64,000 nt of DNA from Spirometra erinaceieuropaei (GCA_902702965.1 CACRXP010000396.1:425060-489059), one strand, 5' to 3'; positions 21,478 through 31,930 are shown, counted from the first letter of the stretch. The notes: generated by a model from the sequence alone, not told the origin. A program made the numbers and translations.

Positions 21478-22690
21478 TCGCCGAGCTAGCTTACGGGAGG
21501 TTCTATTCATGACTCTTCGGAAACTCGAGAGGCGTCTGTTCGATGAGTATGAACCCAATTTTTGGGTGCGATACGTCGATAACACCTTTGTAATCATCGA
21601 CCAGAAGTAAATAAACTAGTAAGGGGAACAACTGGACTCGATATTTCCAGACGTACAGTTCACGATGGAAGAAGAAGAAGTGAAGAGAACACTTCCATTT
21701 TTGGATGTTCTCGTTTGCCGCCAACCGAATGGCGAACTGGTAAAGTCCATCTACAGAAAAGCGACGAACACGCTGCAAATGCTTAGTTTCAACAGCAACC
21801 ACTCACTGAAACACAAGCAAAGCCGTGGAAACTCATTTCTGTACGGCAGCCGCCAAACTAAGGGAGATGAGGCGCCTTCATGAACTCTTCAGAGTCAACG
21901 TTTATCCGAGAGCATCCGTCGGACGGAGCCGAATGCAACAAAGAAGGCGGAATTAAGACCATAGAAATCCAAAATCATGGCGGGGCATTTCGTACACGAA
22001 GGGAGTCTCCGAAGCCGTGGCTAAGTCCCTCGCACCACTTGGAATAGGAGTAACTCACAGACCTGATTCAACAATCCGCCGGCAATTGCTGAGGCCACTG
22101 AACCCTATCCTTAAACAGGTGATGTTGGCCCTTGTCTATCAACTTCAATGCAGCTCCAATATGTGCAATTACGTTGGAAAACCGGTCGACCGTTATGAAC
22201 GCGAATGCACGAGCATCAGTTGTCCGTGCTAAGGTTGGGCCCAAAGTCGGAGGTAGCAGCTCAGGCCACGCAAATACGACACATCTTTAACTTCGATGCC
22301 GTCGAGCTCGGAAGTCGCGGGGGTGATCATTCGGCAAGGCAGGTGCAAGAAGCCTGAATGTCTACCGAATGTTCTGTCAACCGCCACATCAATTTGCCTC
22401 CCCCATATCTGGTTCTACGGATATTCTTGACGGGGGGCAGTCACGGCGCTGGACAATCGGGGCCGTCAACCATCGCCGCGGCCGACGAAGATGGACGGGA
22501 TTCAGATCATGGTGACATGCAGATCGGATGCAGCCACACAGGCGGCGTTGGCGGGTCACGCATTGAACAAGGTGCACCATATAAGGGGAGCTGTGCGCAT
22601 GACTTTCTAGTCTCTTAAGTGGGGTAGACGAAATAACTCCTCGAAACGTCAGACCTCCCGGTAAACCCCTCCCCGTGAACGTCTCTCCCT
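21478..22690 (+). pseudogene. PLE family 1 remnant: reverse transcriptase end, GIY-YIG, 3' end
   Basis: LREVLFMTLRKLERRLFDEY and FWVRYVDNTFVII are the Penelope motif C region, with YVDN replacing YVDD. A stop at 21608 follows, then FPDVQFTMEEE, PFLDVLVCRQPNG, YRKATNTLQMLSFNSNH, THRPDSTIRRQLL and the GIY-YIG core VYQLQCSS...NYVGKP. Near 22330-22690 the element's 3' end (caaccgccacatcaatttgc, cacggcgctggacaatcgg) matches the copies around 30000-30606. It has several frame changes and is not functional. Confidence 0.82.
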
Positions 22691-23481
22691 TTGAATTATC
22701 GTGCACTGAAGCGCCGACGACATCAGTCGCATACTTTTGAGCGACGCACATCTTCTGGGCTCAGAGACATTTCTTATCTATAAAGGATTCACCTAACTGG
22801 AGCATCGTACATTTGCAACAGGTTACATTAACTGCTTTCGCGTCGATTACTGTGGCTTAAGTAGAGCCAAACAAAAATCCCACGCTCTGATTGATTCAAA
22901 GATTGATCCTAACCTTCCTTGTCCATTCGGTAGGGAGTTCGACCCACGACCTATGGTAACCCCAGCACACTTTGAAGAACCGAGTATTTGAACAGACGAG
23001 GCTACTTCGGTGATTCGCCACCAAGCAGCGTGATCAGTAAACAACCAAATGTCGCAGCCGAATTCACGAAAGAGGCGGTGGTTGTCAATGGTTCAGGTCC
23101 CGGCGAATACTGCACGCGTTATTTACTGGCCGGATGCCGACAGTGTTACAGCCTTCCAAATCAGTCCTCCCACGAGCCCCTCTGTAGATATGGCAGACGA
23201 AAACGGGGGACAAATTGATTCCTGGTAGGCGTTACCCAGCCGGCGCAGAGTTCGAGTAACCCACAGCAAATGCTCCGCATGGAATTTGTAGTAATAAAAC
23301 TGCCGGGCCAGCGGAGTTGATAGGCATTTACTTATTCGCTCAACGCTTTCCGGCTGAGCAGCGGTAGAAGAGACTCGTCCCATAAATGCATCAACCAACC
23401 TCCCTTCCCGACAAACCAGTCCTAGTATCTTGCGACTCACATCGGATAAAGTGGCCGTAATTTTGACCTTCAAGGAGCAGC
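22691..23481. other. Unassigned interval with a minus-strand open frame
   Basis: The minus strand at 23473-23123 is open for 116 codons (MKVKITATLSDVSRKI ... LARQFYYYKFHAEHLLWVTR). I do not recognise it. Its position against PLE family 3 sequence suggests a mobile-element remnant rather than a host exon. Confidence 0.35.
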
Positions 23482-23930
23482 CGTCTTAGGCCGGGACACC
23501 TCAAGGACAGAATGCCTCACACTTGAGGCCTGGTACTCAGATGCCAACTCCATCAACAGGCATCTAGACCTTCTTGCGGCCTATAAAGTCCTGCTTCACT
23601 ACATAGTCCGTGACGAGGACAAGACGGTCACACGGAGCTTAAGAATATCAAGCAAACACGGAGCGCCAACCAATTTATCCAAAGGGGGAGGCAAACACAA
23701 ATAACCCAAATTTAGGTGATGACCCGCAACACAGGAGGTCACCAACACTCACAAACGATGGCCAGTAGGCCAAGGCAGCGAATGGAAGAAAAAAATCGAT
23801 CAGCCCAAGGCCCAAAAATTCGGCTGTCTGTGCAAAATTCTGATCGATTTTTGCACTAGACGCTTTGATAATGGAGAGCCGCCCAAGCTCTTCGAAAAGT
23901 CAGCCAAACAATTCCCTTGATCCGGTGAGC
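23482..23930 (+). pseudogene. PLE family 3: endonuclease C-terminus and 3' end
   Basis: LTLEAWYSDANSINRHLDLL and AAYKVLLHY match the copy at 27499-28296 (LTLQAWFSDAHSINRHLDLP). The following noncoding part shares aaaaatcgatcag and gaaaagtc.gc with that copy's 3' end. At 23866-23910 a helix ggagagc/gctcttc followed by GAAAAGTC sits where families 1 and 3 carry the hammerhead-like motif. Confidence 0.7.
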
Positions 23931-24597
23931 ACTTCCCTTTCTTCAGATTATCGATCCGGATCTCTTCGTTTGCTAATCTGAATCCTAGAAGCGACAAGGA
24001 AACCACACAAGGTTCTCCACAAATCGCCATTAAATGTTTCTTTCGGCTTATCGTCAGCGACAAGTACGATGTTGTCAATTCTTGGCTGAATCATTTCCTG
24101 GAGCAAAGGCAAGTCTCCCAATCGATCGTAAGTGACGGCTGGAACACCAGGTCGACCATCAAACCGACACCAGTAAGGCGTGATTTGGTTGGCACACCTC
24201 GCGAAAGCAGACATGGTCTATGTCGTATCACGTCAACTTTTCACGTGGGTGTAGAAAGAGTTTCAATCCCAGCACACACATCAGTAGGATTCACTTAACA
24301 GCCAAAGCGTTTTGGAACTATGACATCGCGAACTTTGAAATGCTAGTTTCACAGAGTCGATCAAAACGAACGTTGAACCCATTTGGCCTAAATGAATATG
24401 CGAACTCACCGGTCAAAGGGCCACATGCGCACTCAAAAGATCCCCAACAAAAAGTCCGCGTGTCAAGGTGCTTTTAAAAAGGCTTGGTTGTGCTTCTTGA
24501 GTGTCAGTCCTTTAGGTTCACTCAAGGAGCAGTTTTTACCGGAAGACGAGTATTCGAGTTGTGGGCATTTCAAGACATGAACCAGAAGAATAACCTA
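23931..24597. other. Unassigned interval
   Basis: The minus strand is open at 24214-23948 (88 codons, FDGRPGVPAVTYDRLGD ... DNIVLVADDKPKETF). It is preceded directly by a stop and resembles nothing I can name. Confidence 0.35.
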
Positions 24598-25416
24598 CAA
24601 TGAGTGACCGATCTCATGGAATGTTGGCTGAAATTCTGAAATATGTTTTAGATTAGGAGGGGTTACTTGGTCGCGATTGTAATACTGATTATCATACCGC
24701 ATAATCTTATAACATTTCAGACTCGGCAGGATATCAGCTCTTGCATATACTGCTTTTCAATCTCCTGTAGAAATCGGTCTCGGCAAAAAATAACTACTTA
24801 AGTAGCATGTACTTTCCCATTGGGTTTCGATAGTCTTGCAAATTAAATTATATCTAGTAGAAACCATAAACAAAAGTAAAATTTTTTCAGCCAATTGATA
24901 GAGAATAATGTTTTCTTTGTATTTTATACTCAAGAAAGGAGTAAAAATAGGTTTTAAAAAAGTTTTCTAATTGCCGAATAATTTGGAGCCTGATCGTTCG
25001 TTGCATTAGCTCTTAATGATTTCAGTCTACAAGGTGCATGCGTTCCGCCTAAAGAAAACCACATACTTTGCTATGGCATTAAAAAATGACATACAGATTC
25101 CATAAAATTTTGCAATGTATGTGGAATGTTGTCCATTTTTTGAGGAGCAGTGGTAAACGAACCGGTACGATGCTATGTGAATGGACATTTCGCGGTTTTA
25201 AAAATTTCCATAATTAGAAACTTTTTAAAAATCTAATTATACCCCTTTCTTGAGTATAAAATATAAAGAAGACGTTGTTCTCTATTGATTGATTGAAAAA
25301 AAGCATATTGCTGTTTATGATTTCTAAAAGATATATTTGAATTTGCCAGACTATCGAAAATCAATGAGAAAAATGCCCACATTTCAGTCAACATTTCATG
25401 AGATCGGTAACTTCAG
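24598..25416. mobile_element. N element copy N1
   Basis: The left end caatgagtgaccgatctcat and right end catgagatcggta are inverted. The arms match each other and the other N copies, but part of the right arm is deleted before the end (near 25378). Noncoding. Confidence 0.72.
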
Positions 25417-26209
25417 AATTACAAATTTATCTGGATGATATTTTGGGTTCGTATCTGTTGTCGGAACTGAATAAATAAAGGTCGCGGCGTGTTCTGTATA
25501 TTTAAAATAATTAACAGAAGGCGTCGAAATTCTGGACTTGTTTGCACGGCACCTTCTACGCTGGCCGCAGGTCGCCACGCCGATCAAGTGAAGCATGGTT
25601 TGAGCCTCAGACTTTGATCTATTCGCGGCCTGCCTTGGTCAGACGACGGCAAAACGAAGGGAATGTTGCCTCCCGAGAGTCCTGGAAACAGTTTGTAAGC
25701 CTCGGTCGTCGAGTGACGGCACGCGTTTGTGCAGACACTCGAGTAACCTTTAAGAATTTGCGAAGTCGTCAAATACCAACTACTATGATACGTATTGGTC
25801 CATTTGAGGAGCGTCTCCATACAGTTTCGCTCATCGAGTATAGAATGGTTGCTGCAAAGATACGAGCTAGAAAACGCAGACGAATGAACGCACAAAAACA
25901 AATCTTGATTGACCCTCTCTCTCAGCTAGCCTTTTAATTTTTTCAGATATTGTGGGAATTTTGACATAAGAAATGGAGCAAATTATTATACCGGTCTTGT
26001 GATATGTTCTTGAACTGGTTGAATAATTCTTGAAAAAGTTGTTGGGATGGCTGACTATTGCTTGACAGTTGACGAGGGTTGCATCTGGAGTAAGATGTGG
26101 TTATTTGGCAGAACATGATTAACACAATACCGGTTGCCTACTTAATTATTTCGAGTTGGTGTGATTACGTAGGCGTCGCGGTGTGTGTTTTGCTGGGGCC
26201 CCGTTTTTT
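25417..26209. other. Unassigned interval with a 131-codon open frame
   Basis: The plus strand is open at 25542-25937 with an Arg-rich product (VRRRQNEGNVASRESWKQFV ... IRARKRRRMNAQ). Both strands are open over the same stretch, there is no family motif, and codon use is not convincing. I treat it as unproven. Confidence 0.3.
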
Positions 26210-26647
26210 GTTGCCGTGTCTACCTTTTTCGGCTTAATGCCAATGGTGCTTCTTGACTTTCGGTCAGTCGTCTCCTGCTAACTTCCGCGTTGGATGTTTC
26301 AGGGTTAGAGTTCAGGGCTGCGGGTAAGGGTTAGGGTTGAATGTTGGAGTTGGGGTCAGGGGTTAGGACTCAGGATTAGGATTAGAGATTAGGGTTTTGA
26401 AAATAGGGGTTAGGACTTAGTGACAAGGGTCAGAATTAGGAGTCATAGTTAGGGGCTACAGGTAGGAGTTGGGGTTAGGACAACTATTTCTCAACTACTT
26501 AAACGCATATTCCCAATAGCTATTCTTTTGCATACAAATACTTGACCTCGTCGCCTGTGCGTTTCCCGGTCCCACCTGCAAAAACCCCTATTTTCACCGG
26601 TCCCGTATTACCGGTGGCTGAGTTTTGTTTGCCTCAAGCACGGCAAC
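26210..26647. mobile_element. Telomere-like repeat block in short inverted repeats, copy T1
   Basis: The left terminus gttgccgtg (26210) and right terminus cacggcaac (26639) are perfect 9-base inverted repeats. Between them, 26300-26480 is a degenerate run of ggttagg/agggtta units. A tail (caactatttctcaac, cccaatagc, gacctcgtcgcct) is shared with T4 at 52957. Confidence 0.6.
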
Positions 26648-27489
26648 ATTACCACATCTGACTGCACCTGGAGAATGTTTCCGATACAGATTCAGTTGAC
26701 ACCTTTGCTTACGCACATCACTGGAAGTAGTTTCAAAGGCGCTTGTTCGCAAGAGTTCGATTCTTAAAAAGAAAGAATTTCTTTTTAAAACAATTTTTTA
26801 CCAAGTTGCCTACTTTGAACGTTTTCATTTTCGTCATTTAGCTTAACATATTGAGATCTGCGCGTTTCGGCGAAAGTGATGGTGAAAGTTACATGGAGAA
26901 CAATTTCCGGCCGTTACAGCCCTTGAACCCAACCGGGGCAACTAAGAATCGCTACCTGTACAAAATATAAAATGTTCTAGTTCATGAGTTTCTATCGAAT
27001 TGGTCAGGATTTGACAAAAACTATCCTCTATTTCCTATATTAACGTTTTCATCGTTGTATTTGGCTAGACGTAATATCATCAATCAGAAATTTAATAAAA
27101 ATATCTTTTCATCCGCAATTTCCTTCTTAACACGACCATCTAATGATAAGACAGGTATAATGCTTGAACTTCTTCAGGAAATGTTAATATGTCAGATCTT
27201 GTCCGAAAATCGTGTAAGGTTCACATTTGACTGACAGGCATTTAATATCTAGGAGCATATACTGGTAGGTGCATGAGGAACCAAAACTCCTACCAACTGC
27301 GTCATTCAGCGATTCAAATGAATGGAACAAATGCTTGAGTTTCAAATAGTACCTCAACTGGAGGCACGATAAAACAGTATATCAATACACCATACTTCAC
27401 AGCTTACCGGAAATCAGAGTTCTGGTGGGCTTTTCTAAAATCTGGTGACCAATAGAACTGTAAGACTTCCTGGATTATAACTTTCGGGT
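26648..27489. other. Unassigned interval
   Basis: I recognise no gene, RNA or repeat here. Confidence 0.4.
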
Positions 27490-27498
27490 AGGGAGGTT

Positions 27499-28296
27499 TT
27501 GGTGAGAAACAAGCAGAACAGACAAACAGCCAATGGTTATCGCAGACATTTCATCGAGAGAAGCAGACTTCGGGCACAAAGACGACGGCCAAATGAGCAG
27601 CAAACCGAAGTCAGGAAGGCCATCCTCTACGTTAAAGGTTTCTCTGAAGCGGTCTCTCGACTACTACAACCCGCCAGAGTAGGCATAGCCCACCGAGCCC
27701 AGCCAACAATTCGACGTCGTCTGATACAACCCAAGGACCCATTGCCACACGCCGAAACCTCAGCAGTCATTTACAAAATAAATTGCAATGAAGGTGACCG
27801 CAAATATGTGGGAGAAACCGGGCGGAAATTGCAGACTCGCCTACAAGAGCACAAAGCGGCCACTCGGAGGTTAGACCTAACTGAACTAGCAACACACGTT
27901 AGAGAAACTGGGCATACTTTCAATCTCCAGAGAGCTACCATCTTAGGCCGGAGCAACACAAAAGCAGAACGGCTTACTCTCCAAGCGTGGTTCTCCGATG
28001 CCCACTCTATCAACAGGCATCTGGACCTTCCTGCAGATTATAAAGTCGTACGTCATCACAATCGTAGAGCTCAGGACCAAACAACTACACCCTACTTAAT
28101 AAGGCCATACGGAGACAGCTCGACGGCGAGTTTACTCGGTGAAGAAGAACAAGAACCGCCAGACAGACCACCCGACAAAGGTTCAACCAGCTCCCCTCGA
28201 TGGAGTGGTGACTCGCAATGTGCGCAGGCAAAACGCCCGTCAATCATCCCCCGAGAGTCCGAGGCAGCGAGAGGAGAGAAAAATCGATCAGTATGA
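27499..28296 (+). CDS. PLE family 3 GIY-YIG endonuclease, open frame
   Basis: 265 uninterrupted codons. Residues 1-75 are the basic linker after the reverse transcriptase (YRRHFIERSRLRAQRRRP, THRAQPTIRRRL-type block). Residues 90-190 are the GIY-YIG domain: SAVIYKINC, KYVGETGRKLQTRLQEHKA, LATHVRETGHTFNL, LTLQAWFSDAHSINRHLDLP. The tail is acidic, then Pro/Arg-rich. The domain nicks DNA for target-primed reverse transcription. The reverse transcriptase itself is not present upstream, so this is a 5'-truncated copy that kept its frame. Whether it is expressed is unknown. Confidence 0.82.
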   Translation: MVRNKQNRQTANGYRRHFIERSRLRAQRRRPNEQQTEVRKAILYVKGFSEAVSRLLQPARVGIAHRAQPTIRRRLIQPKDPLPHAETSAVIYKINCNEGDRKYVGETGRKLQTRLQEHKAATRRLDLTELATHVRETGHTFNLQRATILGRSNTKAERLTLQAWFSDAHSINRHLDLPADYKVVRHHNRRAQDQTTTPYLIRPYGDSSTASLLGEEEQEPPDRPPDKGSTSSPRWSGDSQCAQAKRPSIIPRESEAARGEKNRSV

Positions 28297-28463
28297 GACC
28301 GACAAACACAACATGCCACTTAAAGTTTCTGATCGATTAAATGTATTTTACGCTTTGACAGTGGAGGTCCAAACAAACTCTTTGAAAAGTCGGCATCTAA
28401 ATAAACCTGGTCCGATGGACCTATCTTCTTCGTCTTCTTTAAAACAGACAAACAAGCCCAAAA
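28297..28463 (+). mobile_element. PLE family 3 noncoding 3' end
   Basis: It contains tttctgatcgatt, cgctttgacagtggaggtcc and ctttgaaaagtcggcatc, matching 23815-23915. A SINE is inserted immediately after. Confidence 0.6.
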
Positions 28464-28631
28464 CAGAATGTTATTACCGACAAAGACCAGGGAGACTGGG
28501 ATGGCTATTTCTGACATATTAGCCGTTGTAAGCCAGTCATATCCAACCCCAAAGTGTGGAAGACCTGGGGCTTGAACTCGTGACCTGTTAGTTAGAAGTT
28601 TAACGCCTCTAACCACTGAGCCACGGGCTCG
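28464..28631 (-). mobile_element. tRNA-derived SINE, copy 2
   Basis: The minus-strand head gagcccgtggctcagtggtt and B box ggtcacgagttcaagcc lead into the family body and tail cattctg. It lies at the end of a PLE copy. Confidence 0.85.
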
Positions 28632-28809
28632 TTGTCCCGCCGGTGCTGCTGTATCAACCTACCCCAGACCCTGTCGTCTCCTCTCTGTTATCATAGCTTG
28701 ATCAACTTCGGCCTGATAGGCGATTTATTATTCGTGATTCCTATGACTCCCACAAAACCCGTTTGTTTCGGGAAGCCAATGAATCGGGCTGCGCCAAGTC
28801 CGGAATGAA

Positions 28810-29058
28810 TATATATGTAGTGGTAGAGAGGCACTTACCGATCTTTTCTATGCAACTCACTCGTCCCGTTGTGCCTTAGGGCTCTCTCGAGTCCAACCAG
28901 CAGCCGCACAGGGGCAAATGATAAAGGCAGAATGATATTACCGACAAAGACAAGGGAGATGGAATGGCCATTTCTGGCTTATTAGTCGTCGTCAGCCAGT
29001 CATTCTCAACTCCGTAGTGCGGAACGCCCGAGGCTCGAACTCCTGACCTGTATACCAT
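28810..29058 (-). mobile_element. tRNA-derived SINE, copy 3, long body, head truncated
   Basis: The minus strand retains part of the B box (ggtcaggagttcgagcct), the body, and a longer 3' part with cggctgctggttgg, cacaacgggacgagtgagtt and gatcggtaagtgcctctcta. The A box is lost. Confidence 0.75.
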
Positions 29059-29091
29059 TACATATTCCCCGATCGCAACCGACAGGACAAC

Positions 29092-29255
29092 GGGCCCGTA
29101 GTTCAGTGGTTAGAGGCGTTGAACTTCTAACTAACAGGTCGCGAGTTCGAGCCCCAGGTGATTCAGACTTCGGGGTTGGACATAACCGGCTGACGATGGC
29201 TAATAAGCCAGAAATGACCATTCAAGTCTTCTTTGTCTTTGTTGGTAATGCAATA
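29092..29255 (+). mobile_element. tRNA-derived SINE, copy 4
   Basis: The head gggcccgtagttcagtggtt and B box ggtcgcgagttcgagcc are followed by the body and tail. It is preceded by ccccgatcgcaaccgacagg, the end of the long SINE body, as at other tandem junctions. Confidence 0.85.
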
Positions 29256-29819
29256 TATGTATGTTTATATCAAGTGAATAATTTCAGAAAGTATTCAGTG
29301 TAGAACATGGAGTTAAGTCTTCGGGACATGACTTTTTAGTATGAGATCTGAAATTTTCATGAACGTTCGAGTCGAAGACAATAAACTGCTGTTGAATGAC
29401 CACGTAATGGCAAATCTATTATACCGTATTCCAGACATAGGTAGTAGAAATAAGCCCGGACACGTGTCCACCAATATTCTTACGCTGCGTGATACAGCTG
29501 TGATGCATTCGTCTCCCCAGTGGGTCCCCCGACGTTCGTTGAAATTTCGCGTCTGACCCTAAAAGTAATGTCCCGAAGACTAAACCTTATGTCCCAAATT
29601 TAACAATCTAATAAACTATTCGTTTAATTATTCTCTGAAATGCATATACAAGAAACCGCATAAAGAACGTTAAAATACCCACTGAGGGACCGAACCTCTC
29701 GCAGCTGTTTTACGCATCGGTAGAATATCGGTGAAACACATGTCTCGACTTTTAGCTAGTGCCTATGTCGGAGTACTGTACAATGTCGGTGGTATATATA
29801 CACAGATATGGATTAGAAC
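29256..29819. other. Unassigned interval
   Basis: No supported feature. A stretch around 29530-29760 resembles 10400-10640 (for example agaaaccacatagagaac versus agaaaccgcataaagaac, and gaaacac.tgtct), so both may belong to an undefined dispersed repeat. Confidence 0.35.
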
Positions 29820-30034
29820 GCAGGCATCCCAAGAAATATAATTTGAAATCAAATACGTTCTTTGGGAAAGAGAGAAAACTTTACTGAGTAAATTTTCGAC
29901 GTCGGTTCCCCGTGTCGTCGTCAGCCTAGAGTAAATGTGCAGAAAACAATTAAATCAATAGTAGTGAAAATCCGATTCCCAGGTGGCATATCAAAAGAAG
30001 AGTGGGCGTTCACCGGGAGGGGTTTATTTGAGAT

Positions 30035-30075
30035 CCGACGTTTCGGGTAGTTTACTCGTCTACCCATCTTCAGGG
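30035..30075 (-). ncRNA. Hammerhead-ribozyme-like motif, well-formed stem II
   Basis: On the minus strand, CTGAAGA is followed by T, then GGGTAG, loop ACGAGTAAA, CTACCC, then GAAACGTC. Stem II is six perfect pairs, and the CUGANGA and GAAA boxes are intact. The extra U before stem II and very short stem III are atypical. Such motifs are documented in Penelope-like elements. Confidence 0.55.
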
Positions 30076-30355
30076 ACTGAGAGGTCCTGTGCACAGCACT
30101 CCTTATTATGGCGCCCTTTGTCCAATGCGTGATCCGCCAATGCCGCCTGTGTGGCTGCATCCAACCGCATGTCACCGCGACCCAAATCGCCCCCGTCGGC
30201 CGCGGTGATGACTGACGGCCCCGATTGTCCCGCGCCGTGACTGTCCCCCGCTAAGAAGGTTCGTAAAGTCAGATAAGGGGGAGGCAAATTGATGTGGCGG
30301 TTGACAGAGCGGTCGGTGGACATCCAGGCTTCTTGCACTTGCCTTGCTGTGTGAT

Positions 30356-30455
30356 NNNNNNNNNNNNNNNNNNNNNNNNNNNNNNNNNNNNNNNNNNNNN
30401 NNNNNNNNNNNNNNNNNNNNNNNNNNNNNNNNNNNNNNNNNNNNNNNNNNNNNNN
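30356..30455. other. Assembly gap (100 N)
   Basis: Exactly 100 undefined bases, so the true gap length is unknown. Confidence 1.
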
Positions 30456-30521
30456 ATTGGCGGATCACGCATTGGACAAAGGGCGCCATAATAAGGAGTG
30501 CTGTGCACAGGACCTCTCAGT

Positions 30522-30562
30522 CCCTGAAGATGGGTAGACGAGTAAACTACCCGAAACGTCGG
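30522..30562 (+). ncRNA. Hammerhead-ribozyme-like motif, well-formed stem II
   Basis: The plus-strand twin of the motif at 30035: CTGAAGA, T, GGGTAG, nine-base loop, CTACCC, GAAACGTC. Confidence 0.55.
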
Positions 30563-30916
30563 ATCTCAAATAAACCCCTCCCGGTGAACGCCCACTCTTC
30601 TTTTGAAAAACAATTAAAATTTCAAATGTGCTACAAAATCAATACTCATTTGGTGTCTCAGCTAGTAAGCTGTCGTCGTATGTGTCAGTCTGTATTGATC
30701 GACTTTCGTCTCTTCCACTTTTCTCTGAGATTTTTGTACGTGGCATCTAACTCGATATGCCTGTTGATGCATGACTCATCGGAGTGCATATATATATATT
30801 CAATCAGAAATGGGCGCAGACCGATCTATTGGCTTCACAAAGCAAATAAGCTCCGTATAGGTGGCAAAGGCCAAGAACGGGCAACCAATTAACAGGCCGA
30901 AGTCGCCCAAGTCATA

Positions 30917-31307
30917 ATAGCAGCGAGGAGGGACGACAGATAATGCGTGTAGATTGATACACTACTGTTTCGGGCTTGTTTTGCCTTCATTCAGCCAATC
31001 ATAACCCTGACCAACAACTAGAACCAGAAACACAAACATGCGTACAGACGCCCTTGGCGCATTTGGTCTGCAGCGACAGAGAATGACAGGTGGCGAGGCA
31101 CTGATGAACTTCGGTTCGATGAAGCGCTTATGACCCTAATGGTAGACCCCAGTGATGGACCAACTGTGCCAGGTGCGTCTGTACGCATGCTTGTTTCTGG
31201 TCCCAACCGCTGGTCAGAGTTATGGTTGGCTGAATGAAGGTAAAATAAGCCCAAAACAGCACTATATCAATCTACCCACACTCTCTGTCGTCCCTTTTCG
31301 CTGCTAT
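30917..31307. mobile_element. Foldback element with ~140-base inverted arms
   Basis: The left arm begins atagcagcg and contains gggacgacaga, tagattgata, ccttcattcagccaa and catgcgtacagacgc. All recur inverted in the right arm, which ends cgctgctat. About 90 bases separate the arms. The arms have diverged moderately. Noncoding. Confidence 0.78.
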
Positions 31308-31700
31308 ATATATAGAAAGACAGGCACCACAAGGAAGACAGCTATAATACAAATGCCTTCTTTGGGGGAAAAGTGTCAAGCTTTTCTAGGCCAATTTTCG
31401 ATGGTGCTTCCCCAGGTCGTCGTTAGACTTGAGTAACTTTGCAAAAACTGTTTACTTTTAAAACCTGCTTTAAAAACGATACTTGTTCGGTTTTCACTCC
31501 ACTAGGCGTCCGCCGTGTGCGTCATTCTGTATTGATTGATTCTCCTTTCTTCCATCACCTAATCCGATGTGTCGATTGATAGCTAAACTACCGGAGTTCA
31601 TGGCCTCAAGAAATTTTCGGTCTTTTTCGGAAAGGAAAACTCCGACGATGCGAGTTTCTCTATTTCGGGCGATGAAGAACGCGATATATATAAATATAGT
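31308..31700 (+). repeat. Dispersed repeat L, copy 2
   Basis: It shares ccttctttggg, cgatggtgcttcccc, gtcgtcgttag, cattctgtattgattgat and gtcgattgatag-type blocks, in order, with the split copy at 29820-30800. Its class is unknown. Confidence 0.5.
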
Positions 31701-31930
31701 AAACAATATAACTCATGAAACATGTGTAGGAAATTGAGATGACCGTTTAGTAACACCCAAAACCTCGTTCCGGAAAATGCCATTTTCCCATGCAGAATAC
31801 GTTTCTATATTATTTGAATCAAGTAAAATGCATAAAAATTCGGCTTAAACAAAAATTTACTTATATTTTGGTAACTTACTATACTAATAACTGTCTTAGA
31901 CAAGTCTGTGCATCAGCGTGCGCTTACTTA

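Larger units (their letters stand above)
29991..30606. mobile_element. Two PLE family 1 ends in inverted orientation around an assembly gap
   Basis: Positions 29991-30141 and 30456-30606 are, by eye, a perfect 151-base inverted repeat. Each arm is a family 1 3' end with a hammerhead-like motif. The left copy continues inwards to 30355 with the C-terminal endonuclease region (minus strand, SVNRHINLPPPYLTLRTFL). Sequences gaaaacaattaaa at 29942 and gaaaaacaattaaa at 30605 may be the target duplication. Confidence 0.8.
29820..30800 (+). repeat. Dispersed repeat L, copy 1, split by PLE pair
   Basis: The left part (29820-29954, with ttttcgacgtcggttccccg) and right part (30605-30800, with tcagtctgtattgat and tgttgatgcatgactcatcg) align in order with the uninterrupted copy at 31308-31700. 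The insertion of two PLE ends separates them. Confidence 0.6.

Noticed and set aside
25542..25937. 131-codon Arg-rich frame as a host gene
   Set aside because: Both strands are open, and there is no motif or splice context.
30344..30892. 182-codon frame spanning the N gap
   Set aside because: It exists only because undefined bases translate as X; the real sequence is PLE 3' end on both sides.
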